Of a stretch of DNA of 47,478 nt, positions 34,345-43,627 are shown one piece after another (position 1 is the stretch's first letter; every line of letters starts with the position of its first letter). The position numbers were made by a program, and so were the translations under genes. This DNA comes from Legionella moravica DSM 19234. Its GTDB lineage: Bacteria > Pseudomonadota > Gammaproteobacteria > Legionellales > Legionellaceae. Location: NCBI RefSeq assembly GCF_000423305.1, contig NZ_AUHS01000029.1, forward strand, positions 1-47,478, given 5' to 3'. The notes below the pieces were generated by a model. That model did no database searches. It saw only the letters and a list, made by a program, of their open reading frames with translations, and was not told where the DNA came from.

Positions 34345-35867
34345 GCAATAACCTGTTGGGAAATTAATTTTGGTTTTGTTTGGGCATGAACATCTGCCAA
34401 TAATTCATCCTTAGGTACTTGAAAGAAGGTCATAGAGATCACTTCGCCAGTCTCCATACTGTGAGCGTAAGTAGGACTAATGTGCATTAAATGACGATGC
34501 AATTCAGCCAAAATTGAATCAGGAAGTTCTAACTCATCATCTGTTACAAGAACAATTCGGTTCCCAACACTATTACGCGCAAAAAACCAGTGAGGAGCCA
34601 TTTTAAAATCAGCCGCCTGCACCATAGCCTGCAGCTCCTGACCAGTTATAGCGCAACTTTCCAATTTCAATAATTGAGTTTTGTAACAAAAATTCAATCT
34701 GGGTGCTTTATTCAAGTACCCCGTACATCGCACAACATCTTTTAGACGATAACGGACAAATCCCATAGCAGTAGTCAAAAACACCTCATACTTGACACCA
34801 ACCTCCAACTCCCAGCTCTGAAGCAGGTTACTTTTATCAAGCTCCTTGCCCTCTTGGATAAATTCGACAATATGAGCTCCGGGATGCAAAATACCGCCCA
34901 ATACCCCCTGTTCCAGCGGCACAGTCAGCCAGCCTTCCGTGGCAGAATAAGTGCCATCAACCAGACTGATTTTATCCCCCATTTTGTTTTGTAATTGCTG
35001 AGCGGGGAGCTCACAAAGCCCTGAAGTCCAGCAGCCTGCGCACTCTAGTGAAGGCCAAAGTTCAGTAAAACTCAGGGAAGATTTTTTCGCTGCCAGTTTC
35101 TTTAAATAATATTGACGAGCCTTGGTCACCTGAACAGGAGGCAATTCGTTCGGAACCGCTCTTTCGCCCGTTAAATAAGGGAGATAGTGATGAAAACCAT
35201 CCACACAGCGGCTATAGAACGTATCAATAACCATGGGAGTAACTGCAAACATCGCACTTAAATCACAAGCCAAAGCATACAACGGAGCCCATTGTTCATA
35301 AACCTCATCATTAGCAAACACTTCATCTGGCATCGCATAGAATCGCTTAATAAACGAAGGCAGATGACGGTAGTTAAAATTACTAATCCATCCGGAAGGA
35401 ATCCCTGCCGGGGTTGATTTATTCGTGTTTACAGCGACCAGATACACCAGTTTTTCCTTGAACAAATTTTTAAACCGCTGAGTCAGAGAGTATATATAAG
35501 GCGGCATGGTTCGTTGAAACTGTTTTTGAAATGAAGCGGTAATTGGAAAAAATTTTCTGGCGCCCGCTGTTCCTGAAGTCTCTGACCAAAAAATCAAAGG
35601 TTCACCATTGAAAGGTTGAGTTTGCGTATTCTGAGCCGCTAATAAAGGCGCCTCATAATCCTCATAATGGGTTATTGAAAACGCATCAAGTTCTAAAGAT
35701 TGTTGCTGTTCAAGAATCGGAGGCCAATAAGTTGATTTGCGTAATAAAGGGAGGATTTCCTTAGTCCACAAACGATCTCGTGCCTGTTCAGGAAATTGGG
35801 TATCTACAAGAAACGCTTTGTATTTATTTTTTGTTATTGCTGCGATTAACATCTTTCTCCAATTCAT
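34335..35867 (-). CDS. GH3-family acyl-acid amido synthetase-like
   Basis: This 510-residue protein resembles the GH3 branch of the adenylate-forming superfamily, best known from plants, where it conjugates hormones such as jasmonate or auxin to amino acids via an acyl-AMP. The phosphate-binding signature is SETSGTAGARKFFPIT near residues 109-124. GTYSATEGWLTVPLEQ near 308 and FVRYRLKDVVRCTGY near 374 are the other conserved blocks. It is the last gene of a leftward unit; its ribosome site GGAG overlaps the end of the acyl-CoA dehydrogenase gene five bases upstream. In this cluster it could attach the finished acyl chain to an amine or amino acid. That is inference. Confidence 0.85.
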   Translation of the reverse strand: MNWRKMLIAAITKNKYKAFLVDTQFPEQARDRLWTKEILPLLRKSTYWPPILEQQQSLELDAFSITHYEDYEAPLLAAQNTQTQPFNGEPLIFWSETSGTAGARKFFPITASFQKQFQRTMPPYIYSLTQRFKNLFKEKLVYLVAVNTNKSTPAGIPSGWISNFNYRHLPSFIKRFYAMPDEVFANDEVYEQWAPLYALACDLSAMFAVTPMVIDTFYSRCVDGFHHYLPYLTGERAVPNELPPVQVTKARQYYLKKLAAKKSSLSFTELWPSLECAGCWTSGLCELPAQQLQNKMGDKISLVDGTYSATEGWLTVPLEQGVLGGILHPGAHIVEFIQEGKELDKSNLLQSWELEVGVKYEVFLTTAMGFVRYRLKDVVRCTGYLNKAPRLNFCYKTQLLKLESCAITGQELQAMVQAADFKMAPHWFFARNSVGNRIVLVTDDELELPDSILAELHRHLMHISPTYAHSMETGEVISMTFFQVPKDELLADVHAQTKPKLISQQVIAER

Positions 35868-35872
35868 TCCTG

Positions 35873-37564
35873 CTACTCCGCTATCTTCGTTGGAATTACA
35901 GCAAACAATTTATTTTGCTGATAAAAAGTACTTAAATGTTCTGCCATCTTTTCCTGCAACCCGCTTTCCATTAAACGAGTTGAATCCAGTTGATTCAAGA
36001 TGAATTGTATCGCTAAATTGAGCCAGTCAATCTCTTTTAATTCCTCACCCAGTGAGTTGTGATTATGATACCAAAACAGCAGACAACAACAGGCTGCATA
36101 GATCCAGCAATAATGTTCTGCCAAACGAAAAGCGGCCAGACTTCGTGGATCAAAAATCTTTTGCTCTCTTAACTGATTAACCTGTTGATCCAATTTTTTT
36201 ATTTCATCTCGCACAGCAGCGATAAGATGATTGATCGGCCCACATTCGAGTTGCATCAATCCTGCAAAGACATCATCTTCCTCATGAGTAAAAAGACTCA
36301 AATTATTGCCATCAAACGGAGGACAAGGTAGTTCTAGTTGAAACATTCGCTCCAGTTGTTCCGGATCAAGCAGCTTATTAGTACCACGCATCCGCGCCTG
36401 AGGTAATAAATTACCCGCAATAAGGGATAGATTAACTTGAGTACTTCCATCAAATAGTCCCACGACCTGGATGTCGCGTCTAATCTTCTGATATATGGCC
36501 CACGAGGTGGTTCTTAGAAACCCCCTGGCTCCCAATATAATTCCACACTGCTCCACGAGATCCTCGCAAAGATGGGGAATTAAAAACTTGATAATTGCAG
36601 ACCAAAAACTCATTTTTTCCGGAAACACAGTGCACGCCCGCATCACACAAAGAGAAGTGCAGTCCGCGATTAATAATTGGGTAAACAAGGTTCCCAATCG
36701 CTGTTTTACTGCAGGGATTTCATAAGCAGCTTTGCCATACAGTTCTCTGTCCAAACTAAATGAGAAAGCCAAGCGCAGTGCAGTATCAGCACCGCCTACT
36801 GACAAGCCAGCACAGAGAGTCCGCGAAATTTGAAAGACCTTATATGTAATTTCCAAACCTCTTTGTGCCGTTCCGATTAATGCCTCTTTGGGCAATCGAA
36901 GCTTGTTCAGGTGAAAACCACTAATATCCAACCCTCTGACACCATGGGTCAGCAGTTTGGGTATTGGTGTAAGACCTTGTTCTATTGATGATTTATCAAT
37001 TAAAAAAAGACCAAATCCTAATAATCCCCCTTGTCCATGAGTTCGACAAAGGACTGAAACCAAATCCCCCTCAGTAGCAAAATTAATGCACCATTTTTGT
37101 CCTGAAAGTTCCCAGCCGTCCTCAACAGGTAGAGCAATAACTTCATTTGAAGCTAAATCTGATCCATGCTCCTCTTCGGTTAAAGCCAATGCAGCAATAC
37201 TCCCCTTCAGGATACGTTCCTTCAAAAAATTATTCTGTTCCTCTGTACCGGCAATCCAGAAAGGCAAAGCACCAAGAAAGGATAATCCCAGAGCAACTGC
37301 AGCAGTAATGTCTCGTCTGGCAATGACTTTACTCAGCAAGTACACTTCATCCAGAGTATGCAATGAGCCGCCTATATTTTGAGGTATGATGTATTTCATA
37401 AATCCCCAATCCCTGATGTAATTTAACTGCTCCCAGTCGAGGGATTCCTGCTCATCGTGAACCAGGATCTGCATGTAATTAACAGGTGTTTTCGTGTCTT
37501 GAGGATTACCCAAATAGCGTTCAAAAGACTCTAATAATCGGATCAAGTCATTAAGAGATGGCAT
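35873..37564 (-). CDS. Acyl-CoA dehydrogenase family protein
   Basis: This is a 563-residue flavoprotein of the acyl-CoA dehydrogenase family. ALTEEEHGSDLASNE (about 128-142) and WELSGQKWCINFATEGD (about 151-167) are the substrate/FAD-binding blocks. DIQVVGLFDGSTQVNLSL (about 364-381) matches the family's C-terminal signature, but the catalytic glutamate of the FEG/YEG motif is Asp372. About 160 extra C-terminal residues recall the long-chain (VLCAD/ACAD9) branch. AAGGA precedes the ATG. It lies nine bases after the carboxyltransferase gene and five before GH3. It would introduce a double bond or act on an acyl thioester in the cluster's product. Confidence 0.85.
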   Translation of the reverse strand: MPSLNDLIRLLESFERYLGNPQDTKTPVNYMQILVHDEQESLDWEQLNYIRDWGFMKYIIPQNIGGSLHTLDEVYLLSKVIARRDITAAVALGLSFLGALPFWIAGTEEQNNFLKERILKGSIAALALTEEEHGSDLASNEVIALPVEDGWELSGQKWCINFATEGDLVSVLCRTHGQGGLLGFGLFLIDKSSIEQGLTPIPKLLTHGVRGLDISGFHLNKLRLPKEALIGTAQRGLEITYKVFQISRTLCAGLSVGGADTALRLAFSFSLDRELYGKAAYEIPAVKQRLGTLFTQLLIADCTSLCVMRACTVFPEKMSFWSAIIKFLIPHLCEDLVEQCGIILGARGFLRTTSWAIYQKIRRDIQVVGLFDGSTQVNLSLIAGNLLPQARMRGTNKLLDPEQLERMFQLELPCPPFDGNNLSLFTHEEDDVFAGLMQLECGPINHLIAAVRDEIKKLDQQVNQLREQKIFDPRSLAAFRLAEHYCWIYAACCCLLFWYHNHNSLGEELKEIDWLNLAIQFILNQLDSTRLMESGLQEKMAEHLSTFYQQNKLFAVIPTKIAE

Positions 37565-37573
37565 GAATATTCC

Positions 37574-38989
37574 TTAAACAATTGAATGACGCGCATCAGG
37601 CATTTGCTGCATTTTTCTATATAAAAATTCGATATGTTGCGCCAATCGAGCGCGTATCTGCATGGGTTTAATAATTTCATCAATTATTCCCAAAGAGTAA
37701 GCCTCCGCAAGCGACTCATCTATTGAAGATGCTGGAGCTGAATCGGGATCAATTTTGTGCTCCTGAATCTGACCATCTGTCGTTTGAACTTTTTTGGTTG
37801 TTTCTTTACCCATTACCCCTAAACTTGCCGTCTCCAAAGCTAAAACCAAATCTCCATTCTGAGATTTGGTTTGCATCATTAGAAACGCTGCTGCGCCATA
37901 GCATTTTCGTACAACAACACTCATCCTCGGCACTCGAGTCTGCATGGCCACACACAGCCTTGCCCCGTGTTGAAGTAATCCTTTTTGCTCTTCTCTTTTA
38001 CCCGGCATAAACCCTGGCACATCAATCAACGTCAGTATAGGAATTGAATACGCATCGCATATTCGTATAAATTTTGAAGTTTTTTGTGCCGCATCAGAAT
38101 CAATAGCTCCACTAAAGCGTATGCTTTGATTGGCAACCAACCCAACTGCATATCCGTTAATACGAACAAAGGCACATATCATTGCCTGTCCATAAGAGCG
38201 CTTATATTGGATGATTTCAGAATTATCAACAACCGCATGAATCAAATCGAGCATATTAAAAGGCAAGCGGGGATTGGCTGGAATTATCGGCATAGGCTGC
38301 ACCGGTTCATGTGGTGAGTGCAGTGGAGGCAGTTCATTCGCATGAGAAGGTAAAAAATTCAACAGCAATTTCACGTGATTAATTTGAGCGGCGGTACTGT
38401 CATCGACAAAATCGGCTATCCCTGTAGTCGTAGCATGCATTCCTGAACCACCCAACTCACTCATTGATACCTTTTCACCTATAGCTTGTTGGACTACCAT
38501 TGGGCTCGTGACCATTAGATAACTGCGGTGTTTATTAAAAAACACTAAATCCATTAATACTGCTGAATAAGCAGGAGCCCCAAGAGTAGGCGCAGAAATG
38601 ACTGCCAGCTGAGGAACTAATCCAGATAATGAAATGTTTCTACTGATGATTTGGGTGTACTCATCGCCACTTAACAAATCCAGAGAGATTCCTGGAGAGG
38701 CCAAAAAAGCAATTACCGGGATTCTTAATTCTTTTGCCTTATCCATCAGACGAACGATTTTTATAGCGCCCTCACGAGTCACATAACCGCGATTCTCTCC
38801 TGGATTGTGGGCATACACAGCAACAGGTCTATTATTGACTTTTGCCAGCCCGGTAATCACTTCCGCGCCCATTTTCAAGTGAGGCTGATTTTCAGGGGCA
38901 TACTCGGGGCACAATGGAAAAAAACTATGGGCATCAACCAAATGCTCTATCCATTTCATGGAAGCCTTTTCAGAAGACTGTACGGACAT
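37574..38989 (-). CDS. Acyl-CoA carboxylase beta-like carboxyltransferase
   Basis: This 471-residue protein has the two crotonase-like halves of biotin-dependent carboxyltransferases (PccB/AccD type). The second half is well conserved: IDVPGFMPGKREEQKGLLQHGARL and VRKCYGAAAFLM bind biotin. The first half is divergent: the usual SGGARIQEG oxyanion loop is ASPGISLDL, and the N-terminal GSFxE region is missing. No biotin carboxylase or biotin carrier gene is nearby, so it would borrow them from the core carboxylases or work as a decarboxylase. It is first in the leftward unit and divergent from the KASIII operon. AGGGGG precedes the ATG. It may supply a malonyl-type extender. Confidence 0.85.
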   Translation of the reverse strand: MSVQSSEKASMKWIEHLVDAHSFFPLCPEYAPENQPHLKMGAEVITGLAKVNNRPVAVYAHNPGENRGYVTREGAIKIVRLMDKAKELRIPVIAFLASPGISLDLLSGDEYTQIISRNISLSGLVPQLAVISAPTLGAPAYSAVLMDLVFFNKHRSYLMVTSPMVVQQAIGEKVSMSELGGSGMHATTTGIADFVDDSTAAQINHVKLLLNFLPSHANELPPLHSPHEPVQPMPIIPANPRLPFNMLDLIHAVVDNSEIIQYKRSYGQAMICAFVRINGYAVGLVANQSIRFSGAIDSDAAQKTSKFIRICDAYSIPILTLIDVPGFMPGKREEQKGLLQHGARLCVAMQTRVPRMSVVVRKCYGAAAFLMMQTKSQNGDLVLALETASLGVMGKETTKKVQTTDGQIQEHKIDPDSAPASSIDESLAEAYSLGIIDEIIKPMQIRARLAQHIEFLYRKMQQMPDARHSIV

Positions 38990-39168
38990 CTAACCCCCTA
39001 ACTGAATTAAAAATAAATCAACTTAGTAAAATATAGACTAATATAAAGGTAATAAATTAACACTCATTATGAATTTTGTAACAAAAATATACTTGATTTG
39101 CTTCTACAAAAAAGTGTAGTTTCATTAACCTATCATCACCCAATCGTTTGGAGAGGTGAACTCACATT
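38990..39168. promoter_or_regulatory. Divergent promoter region of the acyl cluster
   Basis: This 179-base AT-rich gap separates the leftward carboxyltransferase unit from the rightward KASIII unit. A short dyad, CTACA/TGTAG, lies at 39104-39119. GGAGAGG at 39150-39156 is the ribosome site for the gene at 39169. No confident -35/-10 pair was found. Coordinated control from here is likely on arrangement alone. Confidence 0.5.
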
Positions 39169-40239
39169 ATGGATATTTTAAAACCTAATATTCGCTTTAA
39201 TATTTCTGCGACGTCAAGAAGCTTACCTGAATCTGGCCCAATTACCAATTTGGAAATCCTTCAAAATTTCCCGCGAACGGCAAAACAATCTCCGGCTTTT
39301 CTTCAAAAATTCGCTGAAAAAATAGGTGAAGAATTTGGTTTTTATACACGGTACTGGTGTCATAAACCTTGGGGGTCTCTGGATGCGTCACGAAATCTAA
39401 CCGCTGAATCCCTTGCAGCCGAAGCAGTTAAAAAGCTCATTATGCGGTATAAACCGGAACACATCGCCGCTTTTCTTTTAGGTTCCACAACGAATAAACG
39501 GTTTACTGGCTCCCAGGCAGCGGCTGTCTTGGGAGAATTAGGGTTAAATGCACCAGCATATGATTTAAAAACAGGCTGCTCAACATCCCTATCCACCTTG
39601 CATTTAGCCTATGCGTTAATGGCTTTAGGTTATAAGAATGTACTGGTCAGTTGTGCTGAGACGTTATCAAAAGTCATTGATCCCGAAAATGAAAAAACCT
39701 GGATTGGCCTGGCAGATGGCGCTGCCGCTTTATTCCTTGAGCAATCCGATCAAGGTTCCTTTACAGTTGAACAGAGTTTTTTTTCAACAGATGGCGCCTA
39801 TGTTGAGGCATTCACCACTCAAGGCGTCTTTCCACCGACCCAGGAGCAGTTAGACACTATTGGCTATCATTTGCTTGGTGATGAAGCGTTGTTAAAAGAA
39901 CTGGCTTATAAACAATATAACGAAATGTTGACCCATATCCTCCCTACAGAACAGCAACGAAATGAAATTACCTGGGTAATCCCGCATCAGGTTAACCGTA
40001 AATTAATCGATCTTCTTCTGGAGGAACATCAATTAAAAAATACAACCGTACTGTGGGATTCCGACACCATTGGAAACATTGGAGGAGCATCCATAGCCTA
40101 TACCCTTGCCAGAGCGGTAGAAGAAAATGTATTGGACAGATCAGGAAAAATTCTATTAATGAGTGTCGGTGGGGGCTTGTCTTATGCTGCACAAGTACTG
40201 CAATACACCAAAAATCAATCAAGCCAGGAATCTGTTTAA
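39169..40239 (+). CDS. 3-oxoacyl-ACP synthase III-like ketosynthase (KASIII), copy 1
   Basis: This is a 356-residue thiolase-fold ketosynthase. The catalytic triad is intact: KTGCSTS (Cys137), WVIPHQVNRK (His273) and IGNIGGAS (Asn303). The N-terminal 60 residues are longer than in FabH and the GCSTS context differs from the usual DxxAACSG, marking a specialised FabH-like enzyme, such as those that join acyl units in secondary lipid pathways. It begins the rightward unit, followed after 34 bases by the FAAL gene. It probably condenses an acyl group with an ACP- or CoA-bound partner. Confidence 0.88.
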   Translation: MDILKPNIRFNISATSRSLPESGPITNLEILQNFPRTAKQSPAFLQKFAEKIGEEFGFYTRYWCHKPWGSLDASRNLTAESLAAEAVKKLIMRYKPEHIAAFLLGSTTNKRFTGSQAAAVLGELGLNAPAYDLKTGCSTSLSTLHLAYALMALGYKNVLVSCAETLSKVIDPENEKTWIGLADGAAALFLEQSDQGSFTVEQSFFSTDGAYVEAFTTQGVFPPTQEQLDTIGYHLLGDEALLKELAYKQYNEMLTHILPTEQQRNEITWVIPHQVNRKLIDLLLEEHQLKNTTVLWDSDTIGNIGGASIAYTLARAVEENVLDRSGKILLMSVGGGLSYAAQVLQYTKNQSSQESV

Positions 40240-40274
40240 TATGGAACGAACAGTCGAGATACCAGGAATCAATC

Positions 40275-42020
40275 ATGAATAAAGAATTGCAAGAATGCCA
40301 ATCTTTAGTTGATGTTTTAAGATTTAGAGCCCTAAGCAGCCCTCAAAAAATCATCTGCACTTTTCTGAATAAAGAGACAGAACAGACCATGACTTATGCT
40401 GAACTGGATGAACAAGCCAGGGCCATAGCCGCAGCATTGCAAGAGCAGGGGCTAAACAAAGGGGATAGAGTGCTGTTATTATTCTCCCCGGGATTACCCT
40501 TGATACAGGCTTTTTTTGGTTGCCTGTATGCCGGTTGTATTGGCGTTCCTATTTATCCGCCTGCCCAGGAAAAATTACTTGAAAAAGCACATCGCATCAT
40601 TAAAAATTCCAAACCGGGTTTGGTATTATTGACTGCCGCACACCTGAAACTATTCACTGGAACAGATTCAAAATCAAAAGGAAGTTTTGCTCAAATCCCC
40701 TGTCTTGCAGTGGACTCCATTAAATCAGAGCAAGGTGCTCATTGGCGTCCACTTGAACTGAATAAAAACGACATTGCCTTCCTTCAATACACTTCAGGAT
40801 CTACCATGCATCCTAAAGGTGTGATGGTCAGTCACGGAAATTTAATCCATAACCTCGAACTCATGTGCACCAGATTTCAGGTTAACGAAAAGAGTGTCTT
40901 GTTCAGTTGGTTGCCGCCGCATCATGATATGGGTTTAATTGGCTATATTCTAACCCCAATATACAAGATGCTTCCTGTTATTATGATGTCTCCCTTTTCC
41001 TTTATTGAAAGTCCTCTATCCTGGTTAACCAATATTACTAAATATAAGATAACCATTAGTGGAAGCCCCAATTTTGCTTACGATTACTGCGTTAAACGGA
41101 TAAGTGAAGAAAAAAAACAGGGGCTGGATTTAAGTTCCTGGAACATCGCATCAAATGCCGCAGAGCCAGTCCGTAAGGAAACCATGGAACATTTTTATCA
41201 AGCCTTTAAAGACTATGGTTTCCAAATGGAAGCCTTTTATCCCTGTTATGGTTTAGCAGAAGCAACATTACTGGTGACTTGCGGAACTCCGGGAATGCGC
41301 TTCAGAACACTCACCCTGGATAAAGAATATTACCAGGATCATCGTGTTCATTTTGTAGAAGAAAATAGCCCTGGGAGCCATGTTTTGGTTGGTTGTGGTG
41401 CATTGGCTCAAAACGTTAAAATTGTTGATCCAGATACCTTAATACCTTGTGAACGGGATCAGGTCGGTGAAATCTGGGTTCATGGCGAAAGCGTAGCCCT
41501 GGGTTACTGGGAGCAAAAAGAAGAAACAAAACATGCGTTTCACGGCAAAATCAAAGGCGACGATACAAATTTATCCTATTTAAGGACTGGCGATCTGGGA
41601 TTTATTCACGATGAAGAACTTTATGTTACCGGAAGAATCAAAGATTTAATTATTCTTTATGGAAAAAATCACTATCCTCAAGATATAGAATACAGCCTGA
41701 TTCACTCACCCTTACGTCCCTTATTAAGAAAATGTGCTGCATTCGTGATTCAGAATGAGCAAGAATACGAACTCACCGTAGTGTGTGAGATCAAAAATGA
41801 ATTAATGGATACTGCAGCCCAGGAAGAATTATTTAACGCCATATTCAAGCTCACTTATCAAACACATCAACTGGAAATTAATAGAATCGTACTCATTCCT
41901 CCTCAAGCAATTCCCCATACGACCAGTGGAAAAATACGCAGAAATTTCTGTCGAAACAGTTTATTGGATCATACTTTGCCAGTCATTGCGACCTGGCAAT
42001 TAAGTAAGAACAAGGAATAA
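40275..42020 (+). CDS. Fatty acyl-AMP ligase (FAAL)
   Basis: This 581-residue enzyme activates a fatty acid as acyl-AMP and passes it to an acyl carrier protein, bypassing CoA. QYTSGSTMHPKGVMVSHGNL is the ATP loop, SNAAEPVRKETMEHF and YPCYGLAEATLLVTCG are the FAAL-type acyl-pocket and A5 blocks, and RTGDLGFIHDEELYVTGRIKD is A7/A8. A crystallised L. pneumophila FAAL (PDB 3KXW, as I recall) appears to be the orthologue, in the same type of neighbourhood. I start at 40275 because CCAGGA precedes this ATG by seven bases; the frame is open upstream through the previous gene in another frame. An ACP partner gene lies at 43394. Confidence 0.92.
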   Translation: MNKELQECQSLVDVLRFRALSSPQKIICTFLNKETEQTMTYAELDEQARAIAAALQEQGLNKGDRVLLLFSPGLPLIQAFFGCLYAGCIGVPIYPPAQEKLLEKAHRIIKNSKPGLVLLTAAHLKLFTGTDSKSKGSFAQIPCLAVDSIKSEQGAHWRPLELNKNDIAFLQYTSGSTMHPKGVMVSHGNLIHNLELMCTRFQVNEKSVLFSWLPPHHDMGLIGYILTPIYKMLPVIMMSPFSFIESPLSWLTNITKYKITISGSPNFAYDYCVKRISEEKKQGLDLSSWNIASNAAEPVRKETMEHFYQAFKDYGFQMEAFYPCYGLAEATLLVTCGTPGMRFRTLTLDKEYYQDHRVHFVEENSPGSHVLVGCGALAQNVKIVDPDTLIPCERDQVGEIWVHGESVALGYWEQKEETKHAFHGKIKGDDTNLSYLRTGDLGFIHDEELYVTGRIKDLIILYGKNHYPQDIEYSLIHSPLRPLLRKCAAFVIQNEQEYELTVVCEIKNELMDTAAQEELFNAIFKLTYQTHQLEINRIVLIPPQAIPHTTSGKIRRNFCRNSLLDHTLPVIATWQLSKNKE

Positions 42021-42024
42021 ACAC

Positions 42025-43407
42025 ATGCGGTTTTTATCCAATAAATATCCTGAAAAAACAGCACTTATCGAGGGAGAGTTAAGCTGTTCTTTTGCGCAAT
42101 TACGCAATGAAATAAAGCATCAGGCACTGCAATTGCAACAATTACCCAAGGGCATACTGTTGCTTACCGCTAGCCACAGTATCCAGTTTGTTATTCAACT
42201 TCTCGCTGCATTCGCGATTGAGAAGCCTGTAGCCCTTATTCCAAATGCCTTAACAGAACAGGAACTGCACAGCAGACTGGCTATTCTGGATACTGCAATG
42301 ACAGTGGACAGCCAAGGGAATTTATTGGCATTTTATGAAAATAAAACGACCCAACATCATCCGGAATTAGCGTTAATCCTGTTTACATCTGGCACAACAG
42401 GCCAGGTAAAAGCAGTCCAATTGTCCGCTAAAAATATTGAAGCAAATTGTCTGGCGGTCATTAAGGCACTGAACTGTTCCCAAATTGAAAGTCAATTGCT
42501 CTTTTTACCTCTTTCCTATTCTTATGGACTATTAGGACAACTACTGCCCGGTTTACTGTGCGGTATCACTACCCGGCTGATAGCACAATTTACAGACATA
42601 AAAAATTTACTTGAAGACGGCCCCATTCCTCAAATGTGGAGTGGAGTCCCGTCTCATTGGGTAGCCATCAGTAAAATGGCCTCTCTTTATCCAGAAAATA
42701 CCGACCAAATTGCCGCAATTGTTTCTGCAGGTGCACCCCTGCCTATAACTTTACGAAAGGAACTAAGAAACACATTTCCCCAAGCCATCTTGTACAACAA
42801 TTATGGTTTAACTGAAGCATCACCAAGAGTCCTCACTTATTCAAGCCAGGATCCCCTTTTTTTTGAACCATATGCTGGTTATCCAGTAGGAGACTGGCAA
42901 ATAAAGGTATCCGAAGATCACGAATTAGTAATTCAAGGCAGCCAGATGATGTTAGGTTATTTGGGGGAAGATAAAAATGAAAAGATACACAATGGCTGGC
43001 TGCACACCGGAGACATTGCCGAGATACTTCCCAACGGATTGGTCGCAATCAAAGGACGGCGTGATACTCAAGTGAACATTGGCGGGGAAAAGGTGAATTT
43101 GACTGAAATAGAACAAAAATTGTGTCAAATGGATGGGATTAAAGAAGTCATTGTGTTACCTATAGAGGATGAGCTTTATGGCACCCGATTAATCGCGTGT
43201 TTCGAACGAGGTACTCTCCCCGCCAATCGGACGGAGCAACAGCTCTCTGAGCGCATTCAGCAGCATCTACTTCCCAAAAAAGTACCCATTAACGCATGTA
43301 TTCTGGACTATTTACCACGAAATCCTCACGGTAAACCGGATAGAAAAGCATTGCTGGCAAACAAAATGACTTTTGATCATAAGGAATCACACCATGTTGA
43401 GCGATAG
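42025..43407 (+). CDS. AMP-dependent acyl ligase
   Basis: This 460-residue enzyme is a shorter member of the adenylate-forming family. FTSGTTGQVKAVQLS is the ATP loop, YNNYGLTEASP is A5, GWLHTGDIAEI is A7, and NPHGKPDRKAL carries the catalytic lysine. It probably activates a second carboxylic acid for transfer to ACP or CoA; the short N-terminal domain suggests a small or unusual substrate. AAGGA lies eight bases before the ATG, four bases after the FAAL stop. It overlaps the following ACP start by 14 bases, consistent with coupled translation. Confidence 0.9.
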   Translation: MRFLSNKYPEKTALIEGELSCSFAQLRNEIKHQALQLQQLPKGILLLTASHSIQFVIQLLAAFAIEKPVALIPNALTEQELHSRLAILDTAMTVDSQGNLLAFYENKTTQHHPELALILFTSGTTGQVKAVQLSAKNIEANCLAVIKALNCSQIESQLLFLPLSYSYGLLGQLLPGLLCGITTRLIAQFTDIKNLLEDGPIPQMWSGVPSHWVAISKMASLYPENTDQIAAIVSAGAPLPITLRKELRNTFPQAILYNNYGLTEASPRVLTYSSQDPLFFEPYAGYPVGDWQIKVSEDHELVIQGSQMMLGYLGEDKNEKIHNGWLHTGDIAEILPNGLVAIKGRRDTQVNIGGEKVNLTEIEQKLCQMDGIKEVIVLPIEDELYGTRLIACFERGTLPANRTEQQLSERIQQHLLPKKVPINACILDYLPRNPHGKPDRKALLANKMTFDHKESHHVER

Positions 43408-43627
43408 AATTCAAAACGCTTTTGAACGAATTGGCCTGGGGAATCTTCCGCAAGACCAGCATGCGCCTCTCGAACAAGGCGGGCTGGATAGCTTGATGCT
43501 GGCCTTGTTAATTCTGGAACTGGAGCGTGAGTTTAAAATTAAAATCCCGGTCATCCCCTTGGTAAAAGAACATTATGAAACCAGAGCAAGCATAGAACAA
43601 CACCTCACCGATCTGGGGGCAAAATGA
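43394..43627 (+). CDS. Acyl carrier protein, copy 1
   Basis: The protein has 77 residues with a four-helix ACP plan. EQGGLDSLMLALLILELE places the phosphopantetheine attachment serine at position 33. A usual ACP has DSL in this place, as here. It begins inside the end of the ligase gene (14-base overlap, AAGGA eight bases before the ATG), and its stop overlaps the next start by four bases (ATGA). It is the natural acceptor for the FAAL product. Charge distribution is less acidic than for housekeeping AcpP. Confidence 0.88.
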   Translation: MLSDRIQNAFERIGLGNLPQDQHAPLEQGGLDSLMLALLILELEREFKIKIPVIPLVKEHYETRASIEQHLTDLGAK

